From assembly GCA_031213475.1 (NCBI GenBank), contig JARUPZ010000011.1, positions 4,342,863-4,406,862 on the forward strand: DNA of 64,000 nucleotides, in the 5' to 3' direction. Position numbers and translations under genes: made by a program. Shown in pieces: positions 13,201 through 22,717 of this stretch (position 1 is the first letter of the stretch; the number at the start of each line of letters is the position of its first letter). This stretch comes from Nereocystis luetkeana (Eukaryota; Sar; Phaeophyceae; Laminariales; Laminariaceae). The notes beneath the pieces were generated by a model that did not search any database, was not told the DNA's origin, and saw only the letters and a list, made by a program, of their open reading frames with translations.

Positions 13201-16200
13201 GAAGCGGAGTCCCAAGGAAAGTTGAAAGTTGCGCTTGGTTTCCCACGTGGATGCACAGAAACTCGAGGCCCTCGTTGCGCTTGCAGCGATTGAAGATGCG
13301 TCAGAACGGCTGCGCTTTTGTGTCGCAGGTATTATGCCGTCATCACCGAGGCCCTCACGGCCGTTGCCGGCCTTGGTACGAATCAGACTCGCCAAACACC
13401 ACGTGCGGTGAAGAATCGGCACAAAACTACAACCGGAAAGTTTCCTGTCACGCCAAACGCTACCACACGGCTCGGTTGCACAGCCCACATAGCTCTTCCC
13501 TCACCCCTACCCTCCTGACGACGACACCAATCCTCAGCCCGAGTCCCTGTCTCCGCTCGCGAGCAACCCTCCGTGCGCGTAGCAATGCGGACTGGGGCGG
13601 CGCTTAGCAGACGCCTTGTGTCGAGGGTTGAGGGTGTTAGGGGATTCGGTTCGGGGCTGCTTTCAACAAGCGCGTAGTGTTATTCTGCGTTGCAACGGAG
13701 TAGGGAACACACGATGCTGCGGCAAGTTATCTTCAATCGCCTCTTCCATGTGACAAAACCTGATACTCCTACAGTAGACGTTGGCTCCTCCATCTACATC
13801 GGTGATAGAGTTGTTCCCCGCAACGTTCCTCGAGGGCTAAGCTGCATGAGCTGCATGCCTGCCTACTGCAAGACTTCAAGTCGGGTGGTGACGAACCCGC
13901 GAATGCTGCTCGTCTCTGGATATTTCAAGATTATTTCTGTTCTCGTCTTTCTTTTTAAACATTTATGCTGCGTATGTACGTACTCGTACACAGCACTTTG
14001 TGTTTTCGTACAGCGGTAGTAGTCTGGTACACAGAAATAGCACGAAAAGCGACGAAGGTCGAAGGCGCGAAGGAACCGGGCGATGTCGGGGGGAAATAAA
14101 GCGGCATCGGGAGCTGACGAAGAGACGGTCGACGTGAGCGAGCGGAGCAATGCTCCGAAGCTCGTTGTGCCCCGTGGATTCATGTCACAAGCATTTCGTA
14201 ATATGTTTTCAAGCAGAAACCAAAAACAAACAATTTAAACGTGGAAGTGTGGTGAGCTTAAGATTTATTTTTACGTACGCATCCGCCGGAGGGTAAAATA
14301 AAATAAAAATATAGCACTTGTAACACTCGTATGAACACGTACTTGCATTAGTACGTACCGGTTTTAGGCTGTTTTCTAAGCGAGCAGTTGGTGTCGGCGT
14401 TTGCTCCAATCTCTGCAAGCACAATAAATCCGTTTTTTTCGCATAGGTAGACTGCTTCGATTTTCGAACTGCACATCTGAAAATACGATCGGGTCACAAT
14501 CTAGAGTTGCACCCCGGCTTCATCATTTGGAACCGGGTACCCGACCAGGTGGGGGGGGGGTTGAGACGGAACCGGAACCGGGTACACGGGTCCCGGCAGA
14601 CACGGGGTACCCGGGTACTCGGGTTCTCATACACTATTTATTCCCCTTTTACCGTTTGAGCGGCGGCGGGTAAGGCGGACACGGGTATCCGGGTACCCGG
14701 GTACCCGGGTTCCCATACACTATTTGCTCCCCTTTTTGCGTTTGAGCGACGGCGTGGTAAGGCGGAAACGGGTACCCGGGTTACCATACACTATTTGCTC
14801 ACCCTGTAGTTATGCGGCGGCGCGTTAAGGCGAAAGGTGGGAAAGCATGACTTCATTTCGCCGCTCTTGATGAGTCATTCCGAAGAATGAAAGGCTGAAT
14901 GAAGGCACGTACGTAGGGGTATTGTCTGTGGGATCGGGTAGAGAGGTGGGAAGTGAGTATTACGGGGGACCATAGTTAACAGGACCTATGGTACACATAA
15001 AAACCTATATGTTTAACCATTTTTACCAACAATATTTGGTCCTGTTAACTATGGCCCCCCGTAATAGTTGAAATAAAAGCATGGGACATAAGAGCCCAGA
15101 CCGGTGTCCGTCCAATCATCTCATCAAACATCCAATATAATATCATCCCCGTGCAGAAACCATGGTGTTCGGTCTCTCATTGCTGCAATAATAACACCCG
15201 TCTCTCTACGAACAGCAACAAACAATCGAAATGTTGGGACTTATTGTGATTGGTCTATTTCCCGGTCCATGGTAAAGTAGGGCCGCTTACGCTGGTAGGG
15301 GTATCGTGTGTGTGTAGCGTGTTGTGCGAAGGCAGGTATTAATAGGGGTATTCCCTACTCTCGGTTTGTCGTCTGAAGGCGCGAGAGGCAAGAGTCTAGG
15401 GGCACAGCCGCTGCAGTGTAACTATAAATCAACGTATACCCCAGTCTAGGCGGCTTCGTATATAACAATAGACGGGTACCCGGGGTACAAATACCAGCGA
15501 TTCCGTGACTTGGACCGGGACGGTTCCGGTTCCGACGGTTCCGGGTACCCACCACCGGGTACCCGGTGCTCAGTCAGACGGGGTGCAACTCCATCACAAT
15601 CCGAAACTCGAAATCGAATCGTATAGGAATTCCAATGCGGTTCGCTTTCGAGCTTCAGATTTGTATTTTTGATCTAAAAACGAGTGGTCCTGCTTATGCA
15701 GTCCAAATATGCAAGATCCGACCGGATTTTCTTCGATTTGAGAATCCGATAACCCAAGTCGCCAAATTCCGACGACTTGGGTCATCAGATTTTCAATCGA
15801 AAAATGGCAGGCTCTCCGAATTCAAGATGTTATCCACGACAGCAAACAGCAGCAGAACGATCGATGAGTTGGATGGTGACACAGATGTATAGCGACGTTG
15901 CTTCGCGCCCGCCGCGCGGGCGGAGAGTCTTTCCGTGGCCAGACTACAGTCGGCTGGCGCGGGCTTGGGCCTAGAGACCAAGAGAAGTGCACTCGGCACG
16001 CATCTCTCCGTGGATACGTACTCGTAGACTACACTGAATGCACAGCAGCAGCAGTCAGTCAGTCACAAAAGGTACCAAGACAGGTAGGCTCTAGCGCACT
16101 CGCCACGGCTCTTTGCCGTCAGACCAGAGGCAGTCAGCCTTGGCTGGAACACTTGGGTCCTACGCGCAGGCCAGCGCGCCCAGCGCGTCTCCTCGCGGCG

Positions 16201-19200
16201 CCAAACCACAATAACAGCAGTTGGTCTCGGCGTTTGCTCGAATCTCTACACGCACAATGAATCTGATTTTTCCGCATACTCGTAGGAAGACAACTGTTTC
16301 GATTTGCCAAGTTCACATCTGAAAATGCGATCGGGTCAGAATCTGAAGCTCAAAAATCCAAGCGCACAGGAAACGGCTTCGTATAGCGTGTTTCTACGTT
16401 TTCTTCTATCTCTTCATTGTTTTTTCATAACAAGCTTTTGTTGTTGATGAGCATAAAAATTGCACGAAACTTGAATAAAAAAATGCGGGGTATTATCGAC
16501 GTACGAGTACGAGAAAATGTTTTGTATATACGGGAGAAGTTGACCAATCAGATCACAACACGGGTTGTTACACCCGTATAGTCCAGAAGTGCACCTGGGA
16601 CCAGCTCTGCTGTAGCAGTTGACCCGCGATCGAGAGGACGGAGCGAGGCAGGGTCGTCAAGACAGGTCCGAGGTGCGGTAAAGACTGGTGTAGCTTGCTG
16701 GTGTGGCTTTGGACTGGTGGGAGCTGCTCTCTTCTTCGCTGATCGGTTAGCTTCGCCTCAGCGCTAGGCGGCACTAACGCCACGTAATATTAACCCTTCA
16801 AGAACTGCACTCCCGTTTCGGGGGGCAAACAAGTCAAATTACAAGTAATTTGTCCCCAATTGTCCCCAAAACGGGAGTGCAGCACTAAAAGGGGTAGGGT
16901 CGATCTTAACGAGGAGTGTTTTTCAGTTTTTCTCAGTATTTTCCCGAGATTTCGGTATTTTCCTCAAGGGAAAAAACCAAGGAACACAAAAAATTCGGGA
17001 AAATACTGGAAAACCCCTACCTGGTACTAGGCCTAATCTTCTAAGACGAGCGAAGCGAGCCGTAAGTCGGACTGGGAAATCGAGCGCAGCGAGGTATTAA
17101 GACGGCCGCAGGCCGAAAAAATTTCGACTAAGTCGCGTGAATTTCAATCGTCTTAATAATCCATATTTTGCGTCTTAGCGCGTCTTGGACTCGTCTTAGC
17201 GCGTCTAAGCGCATCTTAGACTCGTCTTAGCGCGCCTTAGACACGTCTTGGCACGTCTTAGATTCGTCTTGGCACGTCTTAGGTTCGTCTAGGCACGTCT
17301 TAGGTTCGTCTATAGGCACGTCCAAGCTCTTGGCAGTACTAAAGCAAGAATTATGTCGAAAACTAACAGTTAGCTACTTCAACGAGGCACGGGTACAGCA
17401 ACATACAGCAACCACACAACAACGTAGAGCGCCAGTAAATACGGCAATAATCCAAGTATCAAGCTACCGGTACCTGATAAGTGCGATTATTACGTGTAAT
17501 GATGGACGAACAGCATTATCACGTACCTGGTACTCCTACGTGGTAGTTCCTTGTTTGTTGGCATTTATTTGACGTCACGCACAGCAGTATACATAATTGA
17601 TACCAGGTAGTACCTGGTATATTTGAATATCTATAGGAGGTATGGGTGTCTTTGTACATTAATTCGTACATACGTGCCCATATTCGAAGTGAAAGCTCCG
17701 AAATCGCATTGCGAATAGAAGGCACCAGGTACCTGGTTATATTGCGTCGTTTAAAAACTTTGTTTTCCACGAGGACGAATATCATACCGTCAGCAGCCAG
17801 CCGTGGATACCAACAAACTCAGATATATTTTTTCACGTATTAATAGTGTTAATACGAAGTACCAGGTAGTATTATTAATATTAATAGCAGCCTACCAAGC
17901 CACCAACGGAAAACAGAAAGTCTCAAGAGATAACTGCAGTATTTAGTATTTATTTGTCCTAAACGATGTCGTTCAAAGAACGACACGTTGCTACCGATTG
18001 TAGTGATGCATCCGCGGTGTGAGCATACCAACGGATTTTGCGCAAACCACTATTAATATTATAACAATAGTAACTGCCCTGCCCACGGAACACGGAAAGA
18101 GAGCAGTTGTTGTCCTATCTATGTTGGGCGTCCCAAATAAGGCATTATGTCACCTATATAGTATTATACCGATGTACCACGGTTAACGTAGCAACAAAAA
18201 TAGCAAAAAAGAACGAGAAAACGAACAGCAGTATAGACTAGTCGCCCTAAAGCATGCAACTTTTGTTTTGCAATATATATTACGACGTTGAGAACCAACA
18301 CAACTTGAAACAAAACAGACGTGGCAGTAATCCTAAGGTAGTCTTCCGTTCCCCTCGCTGCCTCGGCAAGGAATGCTGCGAGGCATGACCTATCAGGCTA
18401 ATAGCGAGTGGGGTAGGTCTTTCTGGCGGGTGTAAGGCCGGACTCACCCTCAAGGAGTGATACCTTCTTGCTGCTGCCTGTGGCCGCGAGGCTCAGGCGG
18501 CAGTAGAGTTGGGTCGTACGTGGTGCGTCAGACACGGAGACCTACGATTCGCGCGTCTTTTTTAGGCAGCTGCGGCAGAGCAGCAATGCTCAATCGGGGT
18601 GTCCGTGCGCGGAGGCAGGCGCCACCACAGGCCACACTACGGCACAGTCAATTGCGCCGGTAGGAGGCTGGATTCGACGACGAGGGAGGAGGGAGACTGA
18701 GCGTCGACGTGCGGGGAAGAGACGAATTGACCTCCCCCTGCGCGAGAATTTTTATTTTCCAGATCAGAACCGCAAGTGCGAGGAGCATTTATTTTGTTTT
18801 TCAGGATGACGGAGAAAGGGAAACGACTGGAAGGGAATGGCAACGAGTGCACGCGCAAAGGAGCGGGTGGATTGGGCCAAGGCGATGATGCGGCCATGAA
18901 GAGCGGCAGGAAGACGGTGCATGGAGACCCATGATCTGCGCGCACACTATCATCACGAGAGAAGCAGTCATAGTTTGTTTTTTTCCTGGTATTGTTTTTC
19001 ACGAGGCAGAATAGTATCTACCGGTACTCGTTATAAACGTCGTCACTGGTCTTTGTAGTTCAACGAGTGGTATACCCTTCATGGGGAATAACCTACGCAA
19101 TTATCAGGGACGTGGTATCATAACTGTGCTGCAACTTTATTGCGTCAGACAGTCCAGGAAGAGATGGCGATGGTTGATATTCGTGAGGTAGTAAGGTTCG

Positions 19201-20815
19201 ATTGCTCCTTTTTTCACTGCATACCCGCGAGTCTTCACTCTGACAACACTCCAGATAGCAGGCAGGTAGGTGTGTTCCTCTTTCGTTTTCACGACTACCG
19301 TGCGTTGCGTAGGGTGCAGGCAGCACTTCAGACAGCATCCGCTGTAGTCAGCAGTCACGAGTTGGTTAGTGGTGCGAACGGGGGTACTCTTCTATCTATG
19401 TTATAGTTGAGAGGATATACCCGCGGCCATGTTATTACGGGGGACCATAGTTAATAGGACCTACGGTATACATAAAAACCTGTAAATTTAACCATTTTTA
19501 ATAAAAATATTTGGTCCTATTAACTATGCCCCCCCGTAATATTCCTATTACGGGGGACCATAGTTAACAGGACCTATGGTATACGTAAAAACCTATATGT
19601 TTAACCATTTTTACTAACAATATTTGGTCCTGTTAACTATGGCCCCCCGTAATAGTTCAGTTTTGCACATTGGTTTTATCTTGCGTGCGCTTTTTTCGTC
19701 TCGTGTATTTTGAGGCAGCCGAATTTTCGATTTTTTTTTCGTTTTTCGGATCTTCCTAGGGCTCCAGCACCTTTGTGTGACCACGGTCTCCTTCGTCAGA
19801 GATTTAATGTGAGAACGACAACAAACGACAACAACAAGTAGTATGTCGAAGAAATTGGAGTGGACCTTCACCATCACACCCATCTGCCAAGTAAGTGGCG
19901 AGAGAGGATAGATATCATGTTTTATTTTTCGTTTTTTTAAGGATAATAATGCCATCCTCGAAAATACGGAGAACCGGGTTCGATGTCCCCGGCGACAAAA
20001 ACGCACGGAGGCCCGAGAAAAGAAGGTTCGAAAGAAGCAAGTTGGAGTAGTCGATTCATTTGTCGTCCCCGCTTTGTTTCCACCCATTTCCACAGCTCGC
20101 TGTGGTCGTGTCGACCCCCTAAGACGCCTCGACCGGCGCCTGGTGCATTCTAAGACGAATCTAAGACGTCCGAAGACGAATCTAAACGTGCCAAGACGAA
20201 TCTAAGACGTGCCAAGACGTGATATAGCGAGTAAGACGCGTATTTTAAGACACGTCTTAGAAGATTGGGCCTACCTGGTACGTACGTAAAAAAACAGCCC
20301 TCGTGGAACACACTTTTTTGTGTTTCCATTTGTCCCCCAAAATACCTCAACCTCCCTCTTATCTCCTGTTGCAAGTTGCAAGTACCAGGTGCTGCTGTAC
20401 TATTATAAGAGTAGTTTGAATGCACAGAAGGGGCGCAGAACTACCTGCTGCGAAAACGGCGTGGACATGTACCGGTGGTTTGCAGTTGGTTCGAAATGTC
20501 CAAGACAGAACGGACACGCGACGTAGAATACGCATCTCACCTAGCCATCGCTAGATTGTCTGGATAAGGCATGCCGTGAGAAATTATCGTGGACTCCAGG
20601 GCGACTACTGGGCGTCCTTCCTCAATGGCGCGACGCACCCCAGGCTCAATGGATATTGGAGGATTCGCAGCAGCAGCAGCTCCACCACCACCACCACCAC
20701 AACCGCCACCACCGCCAGTGACTAATCTACCCAGCGGAGAAAATTTCAGCCGCGAACGAGGCGACGGTCGCCACAGGCCACTCGCATAGCGCGTTCGCAG
20801 CAATGTTGCAGCCAT
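4248..20815 (-). CDS. bifunctional pseudouridine-5'-phosphate glycosidase / pseudouridine kinase (psuG-pfkB fusion), 10 exons
   Basis: Exons, coding order: 20815-20541, 12066-11898, 10442-10230, 9947-9816, 9368-9156, 8603-7920, 7475-7302, 5789-5513, 5311-4953, 4424-4248. All junctions are GT..AG and phases match, giving 890 codons plus TAG. Residues 1-30 are Arg-rich without acid, a possible organelle transit peptide, then poly-Gly/poly-Ala to 50. The glycosidase domain (about 55-350) shows [14 protein letters not shown] (72-85), [55 protein letters not shown] and NAKVGADIA. The Lys in the CAG.KSILD motif is, as I recall, the Schiff-base residue of E. coli YeiN. The kinase domain (about 392-890) shows FGGVGRN (426-432), TPNLDEL and DCTGAGD (802-808, catalytic Asp 808); residues 455-479 are a Gly/Ser insert. 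Known chemistry: the kinase makes pseudouridine 5'-phosphate, the glycosidase gives uracil and ribose 5-phosphate. The start is the first in-frame ATG before the conserved N-terminus. Confidence 0.93.
5312..5512 (-). other. short intron 8 of the pseudouridine gene
   Basis: The donor is ACGG|GTGAAC at 5513/5512 and the acceptor CAACGCAG|GTTGC at 5312/5311. The split is phase 1, and the rejoined codon is GGT (Gly 713). Translating through the intron makes the reading frame look open (to about 5352), but the pfkB alignment only continues properly when the intron is removed, which decided the boundary. Confidence 0.8.
5885..7015 (-). mobile_element. repeat family D, copy 1, inside intron 7 of the pseudouridine gene
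   Basis: An approximately 1.1-kb block recurs in inverted orientation at 26623-28375. One end is TATATATAGAAC and then CTGAGCGTGCTCGGTTGG. The other end is a GC-rich hairpin around 6965-7000 followed by TTGTATATACATAC. No terminal inverted repeat, target duplication or transposase frame is visible, so the class is unknown. It fills most of the 1.5-kb intron between exons 7 and 8. The host exon boundaries on either side stay canonical, so the insertion appears tolerated. Confidence 0.7.
9381..9406 (+). repeat. G26 homopolymer forming the C-tract of a splice acceptor
   Basis: An unbroken run of 26 G on the plus strand reads as C26 on the coding strand. It ends 12 nt upstream of the exon 5 start (9368), so it occupies the place of the polypyrimidine tract. 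It could also form a G-quadruplex in the non-template strand. Homopolymer length in an assembly is uncertain. Confidence 0.85.
10443..11897 (-). other. intron 2 of the pseudouridine gene
   Basis: This 1455-bp intron has donor CACAG|GTAGGG and acceptor TTTTTTGCAG|GGGG. It holds no reading frame that I can support. Visible sequence: G-rich runs near 10590-10605, two direct copies of GAGGTCGACT with CAGACTCC (11143-11160 and 11190-11206), and a TACTCGTACGTACG-like segment near 11315-11350. Confidence 0.6.
14605..14840. repeat. three-unit minisatellite, period about 80 bp, with GGGTACCCGGGTA core
   Basis: Each unit has a GGGTACC-rich head, then CATACACTATTTGCTCCCC, then GCGTTTGAGCGGCGGCG, then TAAGGCGGA. 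The three units begin near 14605, 14685 and 14770. The array lies inside hAT-like element 2 near its left end. Confidence 0.8.
14958..15066. mobile_element. MITE family 1, copy 1 (109 bp)
   Basis: A near-perfect palindromic element begins TATTACGGGGGACCATAGTT and ends with the inverted form. The terminal inverted repeats are about 27 bp, AT-rich in the centre, and the ends are flanked by TA, suggesting TA target duplication. It is nested in hAT-like element 2. Confidence 0.9.
15810..16350. repeat. repeat family C, copy 1
   Basis: This block matches 49080-49600 in inverted orientation. Shared landmarks are the CAGCAGCAGAACGATCGATG end, AGCGACGTTGCTTCGCGCCC, the TACGTACTCGTAGACTAC segment and GAGACCAACTG with its CCGAGACCAAC partner. 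Part of it (about 16215-16350) is also found as a direct copy at 14370-14510, the sequence into which hAT-like element 2 inserted. No coding frame is supported. Confidence 0.65.
16790..16896. mobile_element. MITE family 2, copy 1
   Basis: It begins TTAACCCTTCAAGAACTGCA and ends with an inverted version ending AAAAGGGGTA. The inner arms CTCCCGTTT and AAACGGGAG also pair. Related copies are at 25267-25362 and 59845-59939. Confidence 0.8.
17140..17320 (+). repeat. left subterminal array, 20-bp period (CGTCTTAG...)
   Basis: About nine imperfect units contain CGTCTTAG or CGTCTTGG, spaced about 20 bp, such as CGTCTTAGATTCGTCTTGGC. The inverted counterpart is at 20118-20262. Both arrays lie within 300 bp of the ends of hAT-like element 1. 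Confidence 0.85.
19433..19541. mobile_element. MITE family 1, copy 2
   Basis: It has the same TATTACGGGGGACCATAGTT terminus and inverted partner as the other copies, with T for C in the arm (AATAGGACC). It is inserted in repeat family A copy 1 and separated from copy 3 by 4 bp. Confidence 0.9.
19546..19654. mobile_element. MITE family 1, copy 3
   Basis: It is almost identical to copy 1 (AACAGGACC arm, TATATGTTTAACCATTTTTA centre). The pair with copy 2 is absent from the equivalent point of repeat family A copy 2 (near 51730), which gives an empty site. Confidence 0.9.
20118..20262 (-). repeat. right subterminal AAGACG array of hAT-like element 1
   Basis: Repeated CTAAGACGAATCTAAGACG and GCCAAGACG units form the inverted counterpart of the left array. 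Confidence 0.85.
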
Positions 20816-20972
20816 CCCACTCGTGCTTCGAGATGGCACTGCATCGCTCGCTGTTTCTCCTTCGGAGTGAACATTGCGAACCAAAACGCCTCAAACATTT
20901 CGTTAAAAACAAAAGACGTCAATTCCCGGGAGACACTCCACACGGCAGTTCAGGGCTAAGGGCTACGACAGC
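20816..20972 (-). promoter_or_regulatory. presumed 5' flank of the pseudouridine gene
   Basis: This is the sequence directly upstream of the ATG at 20815. No TATA-like box at a persuasive distance was seen. An in-frame open stretch continues to 20884 without an ATG, so the 5' end of the transcript is not defined by the sequence. Confidence 0.35.
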
Positions 20973-21436
20973 AGTAAAAAAATACCATAGGCACAAGCAA
21001 GCGGGGAAGAGCAGCTAGCACGATTCTCGGCACATCGCCCTCCGCGTCTTATGTGTGGGTAGCTACTTACATCAGCTCAGGTGAGGCGATGTTTGGCAAG
21101 TGGAGTGCGCGTGTGTGCCCGTAGACCCCCCACCTCGCTACTTCGGGGAAAAACGCTCCTGCCGGAATGCCGGAATAGAGACGTATCGATCTGTCGAGGA
21201 ATGTAAGTAAAAAAGGCCTTAGGCACAAGCGAGCGGGAAAGAGCACCTAGCGCGAATCTCGGCGCGTTGTCCTCCTCGTCTTATGTGTGCATCTACTCAC
21301 ATCAGTTCAGGTGAGGCGACGTTTGGCAAGTAGAGTGCGCGTGTGTTCGTGTAGACTCCCCATCCCACAACTTCGGTGAAAAACGCCCCTGCCGTAATCC
21401 TGGAATATGGACGTACCGATCTGTCCAGGAATGTAA
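20973..21436. repeat. 232-bp tandem duplication upstream of the pseudouridine gene
   Basis: Unit 1 is about 20973-21204 and unit 2 about 21205-21436. Matching landmarks are offset by 232: GGCACAAGC, TCTTATGTGTG, ACATCAG(C/T)TCAGGTGAGGCGA, TTTGGCAAGT, GTGCGCGTGTGT, GAAAAACGC and CGATCTGTC. Divergence is moderate, so the duplication is not very recent. It begins 158 bp upstream of the ATG. Confidence 0.85.
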
Positions 21437-21497
21437 GGACCGTGTCATCTCGCATTTGAATGTCCGAACGGTCTTTACATTTCCGGACAGAGTGGTG
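21412..21497. repeat. short palindromic repeat family 3, copy 1
   Basis: CTGTCCAGGAATGTAAGGAC near the left end pairs with ACGGTCTTTACATTTCCGGACAG at the right. Related, more diverged copies lie at 32376-32455, 34303-34378 and 38060-38130, with half copies near 21559 and 47280. The centre varies, as in degenerate MITEs. Confidence 0.6.
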
Positions 21498-21939
21498 ACT
21501 TGGAGAAACATGTATACTTGTACTGGTACACAAACGCGAAAATTAGCCTGTGCCGCCCTGTCCGGAAATATAAGGATATTTTAGGGACTCATTCTCTCAT
21601 TCTTCAAGTAGTTGGTGGTGATGAGGCGCGACTTCTGTACTCTGTGAGAGCGTTTAGACGACGGTACATGCGCAGACGTATGCTATTGTTTGCGGGCTTT
21701 GTGACACGCATGGGAGAGGAACTTCTGCCGAAGAGGGTGATGTTTGGGGAGATAGTCGGGGGTGAGGACTACTCCGGAGGACAGGAGTGGACCGTAGTGG
21801 ATGAGGTACCTTGAGGGGGACCTCAAGGAGTTTGGGATCAAGCTCGAAGAATAGCGCGAGGCAGCACAGAAAGCCGGCAAATGGTTCCGACGGGTCGAGG
21901 AAGGGGCGGAGGTTTCCATGCGGCAATGGCGTAAGCATG

Positions 21940-22260
21940 AGAAGGAGGCCACATGACACCGGCCATGGTGTGAAGACGGTGACTCTCGGGTGGGTCGGAG
22001 CTCCTAACGAGCGCACTCTGTTCAGAATTCATGACGCAGTCGTTGGTTGTGTCGATCGATGTCTGTCGAGGACTCGGGATCTCGCCGCTTCGAACCAAAG
22101 ATCGGCCAAGTCCCCCAGATTTGTTTTTTTCGGGCTTTTCCAAAAATTTTGAACTTTTTTTTTTCTAAAGTAGGAAGCGTGTTCAAAAAAATTCTGGAGG
22201 GTAGCTTTGAAATTCAAACTTTTTATTGATACTTCGCTTTCCCATTGGCATAGGTCTACC
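21940..22260. repeat. repeat family B, direct copy 1
   Basis: It contains CACCGGCCATGGTGT, GTCGGAGC(T/C)CCTAACGAG, ATTCATGACGCAGTCGTTGG, GTCGATCGATGTCTGTC and TCTGGAGGGTA. It recurs in the same orientation at 22718-23045, about 0.77 kb downstream. Confidence 0.8.
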
Positions 22261-22349
22261 ATTGGCATACCTGGTAGGCATTAGGTCTAAGACCTGTGCC
22301 GAAAATTTCCTTGTACCGCCGCTGTGGAAAAAAAAAGAAAAATGTTTGA

Positions 22350-22640
22350 TTTTTTCTTCTATTTTTCCCAACGGCTGCAGGCGGCGCAATTTGTTTTTTC
22401 TGGTTGCAAAATTGTCAACACGCTGATAGCAACCAGCTCGTGCAACGATCGGCGCTCGATCTCAAAATAGACGCAGCCCACGGCCAACCCGCTCGGTGTC
22501 CGGCAAGCCCAACGAATATTGATGACGGCCTCGAAGATATCAGGTGGATCCATGGTCTAGGGGGCGAGAGCTTGCCGGCGGCGTCCTACGGTATCCTCCC
22601 AAACCTGAAAAAAGTCTTTTTTGTGCCATTCGAGACGGAT
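22350..22640. repeat. repeat family B, spacer segment with a distant copy
   Basis: It matches 48570-48850: CGGCTGCAGG(C/T)GGCGCAAT, GTCAACACGCTG, GGCGGCGTCCT(A/G)CGG and TATCCTCCCAAACCTG are shared. It ends next to family B copy 2, so the family unit probably covers this segment as well. Confidence 0.65.
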
Positions 22641-22717
22641 GGAGAAGTTTTGTCTTCTGTTTCGTGCAGACCAGCGGCCAATTGTTTTTTATCGTGCGCC
22701 TGGTCAACTCCCGCCAC

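Larger units (their letters stand above)
14502..15593. mobile_element. non-autonomous hAT-like DNA transposon 2 (1092 bp)
   Basis: The termini are TAGAGTTGCACCCCG and the reverse complement of TGGAGTTGCACCCCG, matching at 14 of 15 bases. Both ends are flanked by the same 8 bp, TCACAATC (14494-14501 and 15594-15601). The inside carries GGGTACCC-rich subterminal repeats at both ends and a three-unit minisatellite of about 80 bp (14605-14835). MITE family 1 copy 1 sits inside at 14958-15066. A related sequence at 16310-16345 reads straight through the insertion point (GATCGGGTCAGAATCTGAAG), so it acts as an empty site. An 8-bp duplication and this terminal sequence are hAT-like in general knowledge. 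There is no transposase frame. Confidence 0.85.
18344..19830 (-). repeat. repeat family A, copy 1 (split by two MITEs)
   Basis: It is aligned by eye, in inverted orientation, to 51530-52797. Landmarks: CCTCGCTGCCTCGGC at one end, CTGCGGCAGAGCAGCAATG, CCATCTCTTCCTGGGCTGTC, CACGGTAGTCGTGAA, GGCTCCAGCACCTTTG, then a GTT/AAC-rich end near 19810-19836. MITE copies at 19433-19541 and 19546-19654 interrupt a stretch that is continuous in the other copies. The trinucleotide tail resembles a non-LTR retroelement with a microsatellite 3' end, but there is no reverse transcriptase frame. Confidence 0.75.
17028..20273. mobile_element. non-autonomous hAT-like DNA transposon 1 (3246 bp)
   Basis: The termini are TAGGCC(T/C)AATCTTCTAAG in inverted orientation with one mismatch over about 20 bp. 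The flanks are identical 8-mers, CCTGGTAC at 17020-17027 and 20274-20281. Both ends carry arrays of the motif AAGACG in the orientation expected of subterminal transposase-binding repeats: 17036-17320 on the left and 20118-20262 on the right, inverted. The inside holds repeat family A copy 1 (about 18344-19830), itself interrupted by two MITEs. No transposase frame is present. One caution is that CCTGGTAC is common across this window, so the duplication alone is weaker evidence than for element 2. Confidence 0.75.
12067..20540 (-). other. 8.5-kb intron 1 of the pseudouridine gene, filled with nested repeats
   Basis: The donor is GCTAG|GTGAGA at 20541/20540 and the acceptor CGACCGCAG|G at 12067/12066. 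Joining the flanking exons rebuilds [18 protein letters not shown], which matches the glycosidase family without a gap, so no exon is missing inside. The intron holds two hAT-like elements, three copies of MITE family 1, one of MITE family 2, one copy of repeat family A and one of repeat family C. No host exon or transposase frame was found in 12067-14501. That segment has a pyrimidine-rich stretch near 12350-12430 and no recognised repeat. Confidence 0.85.
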
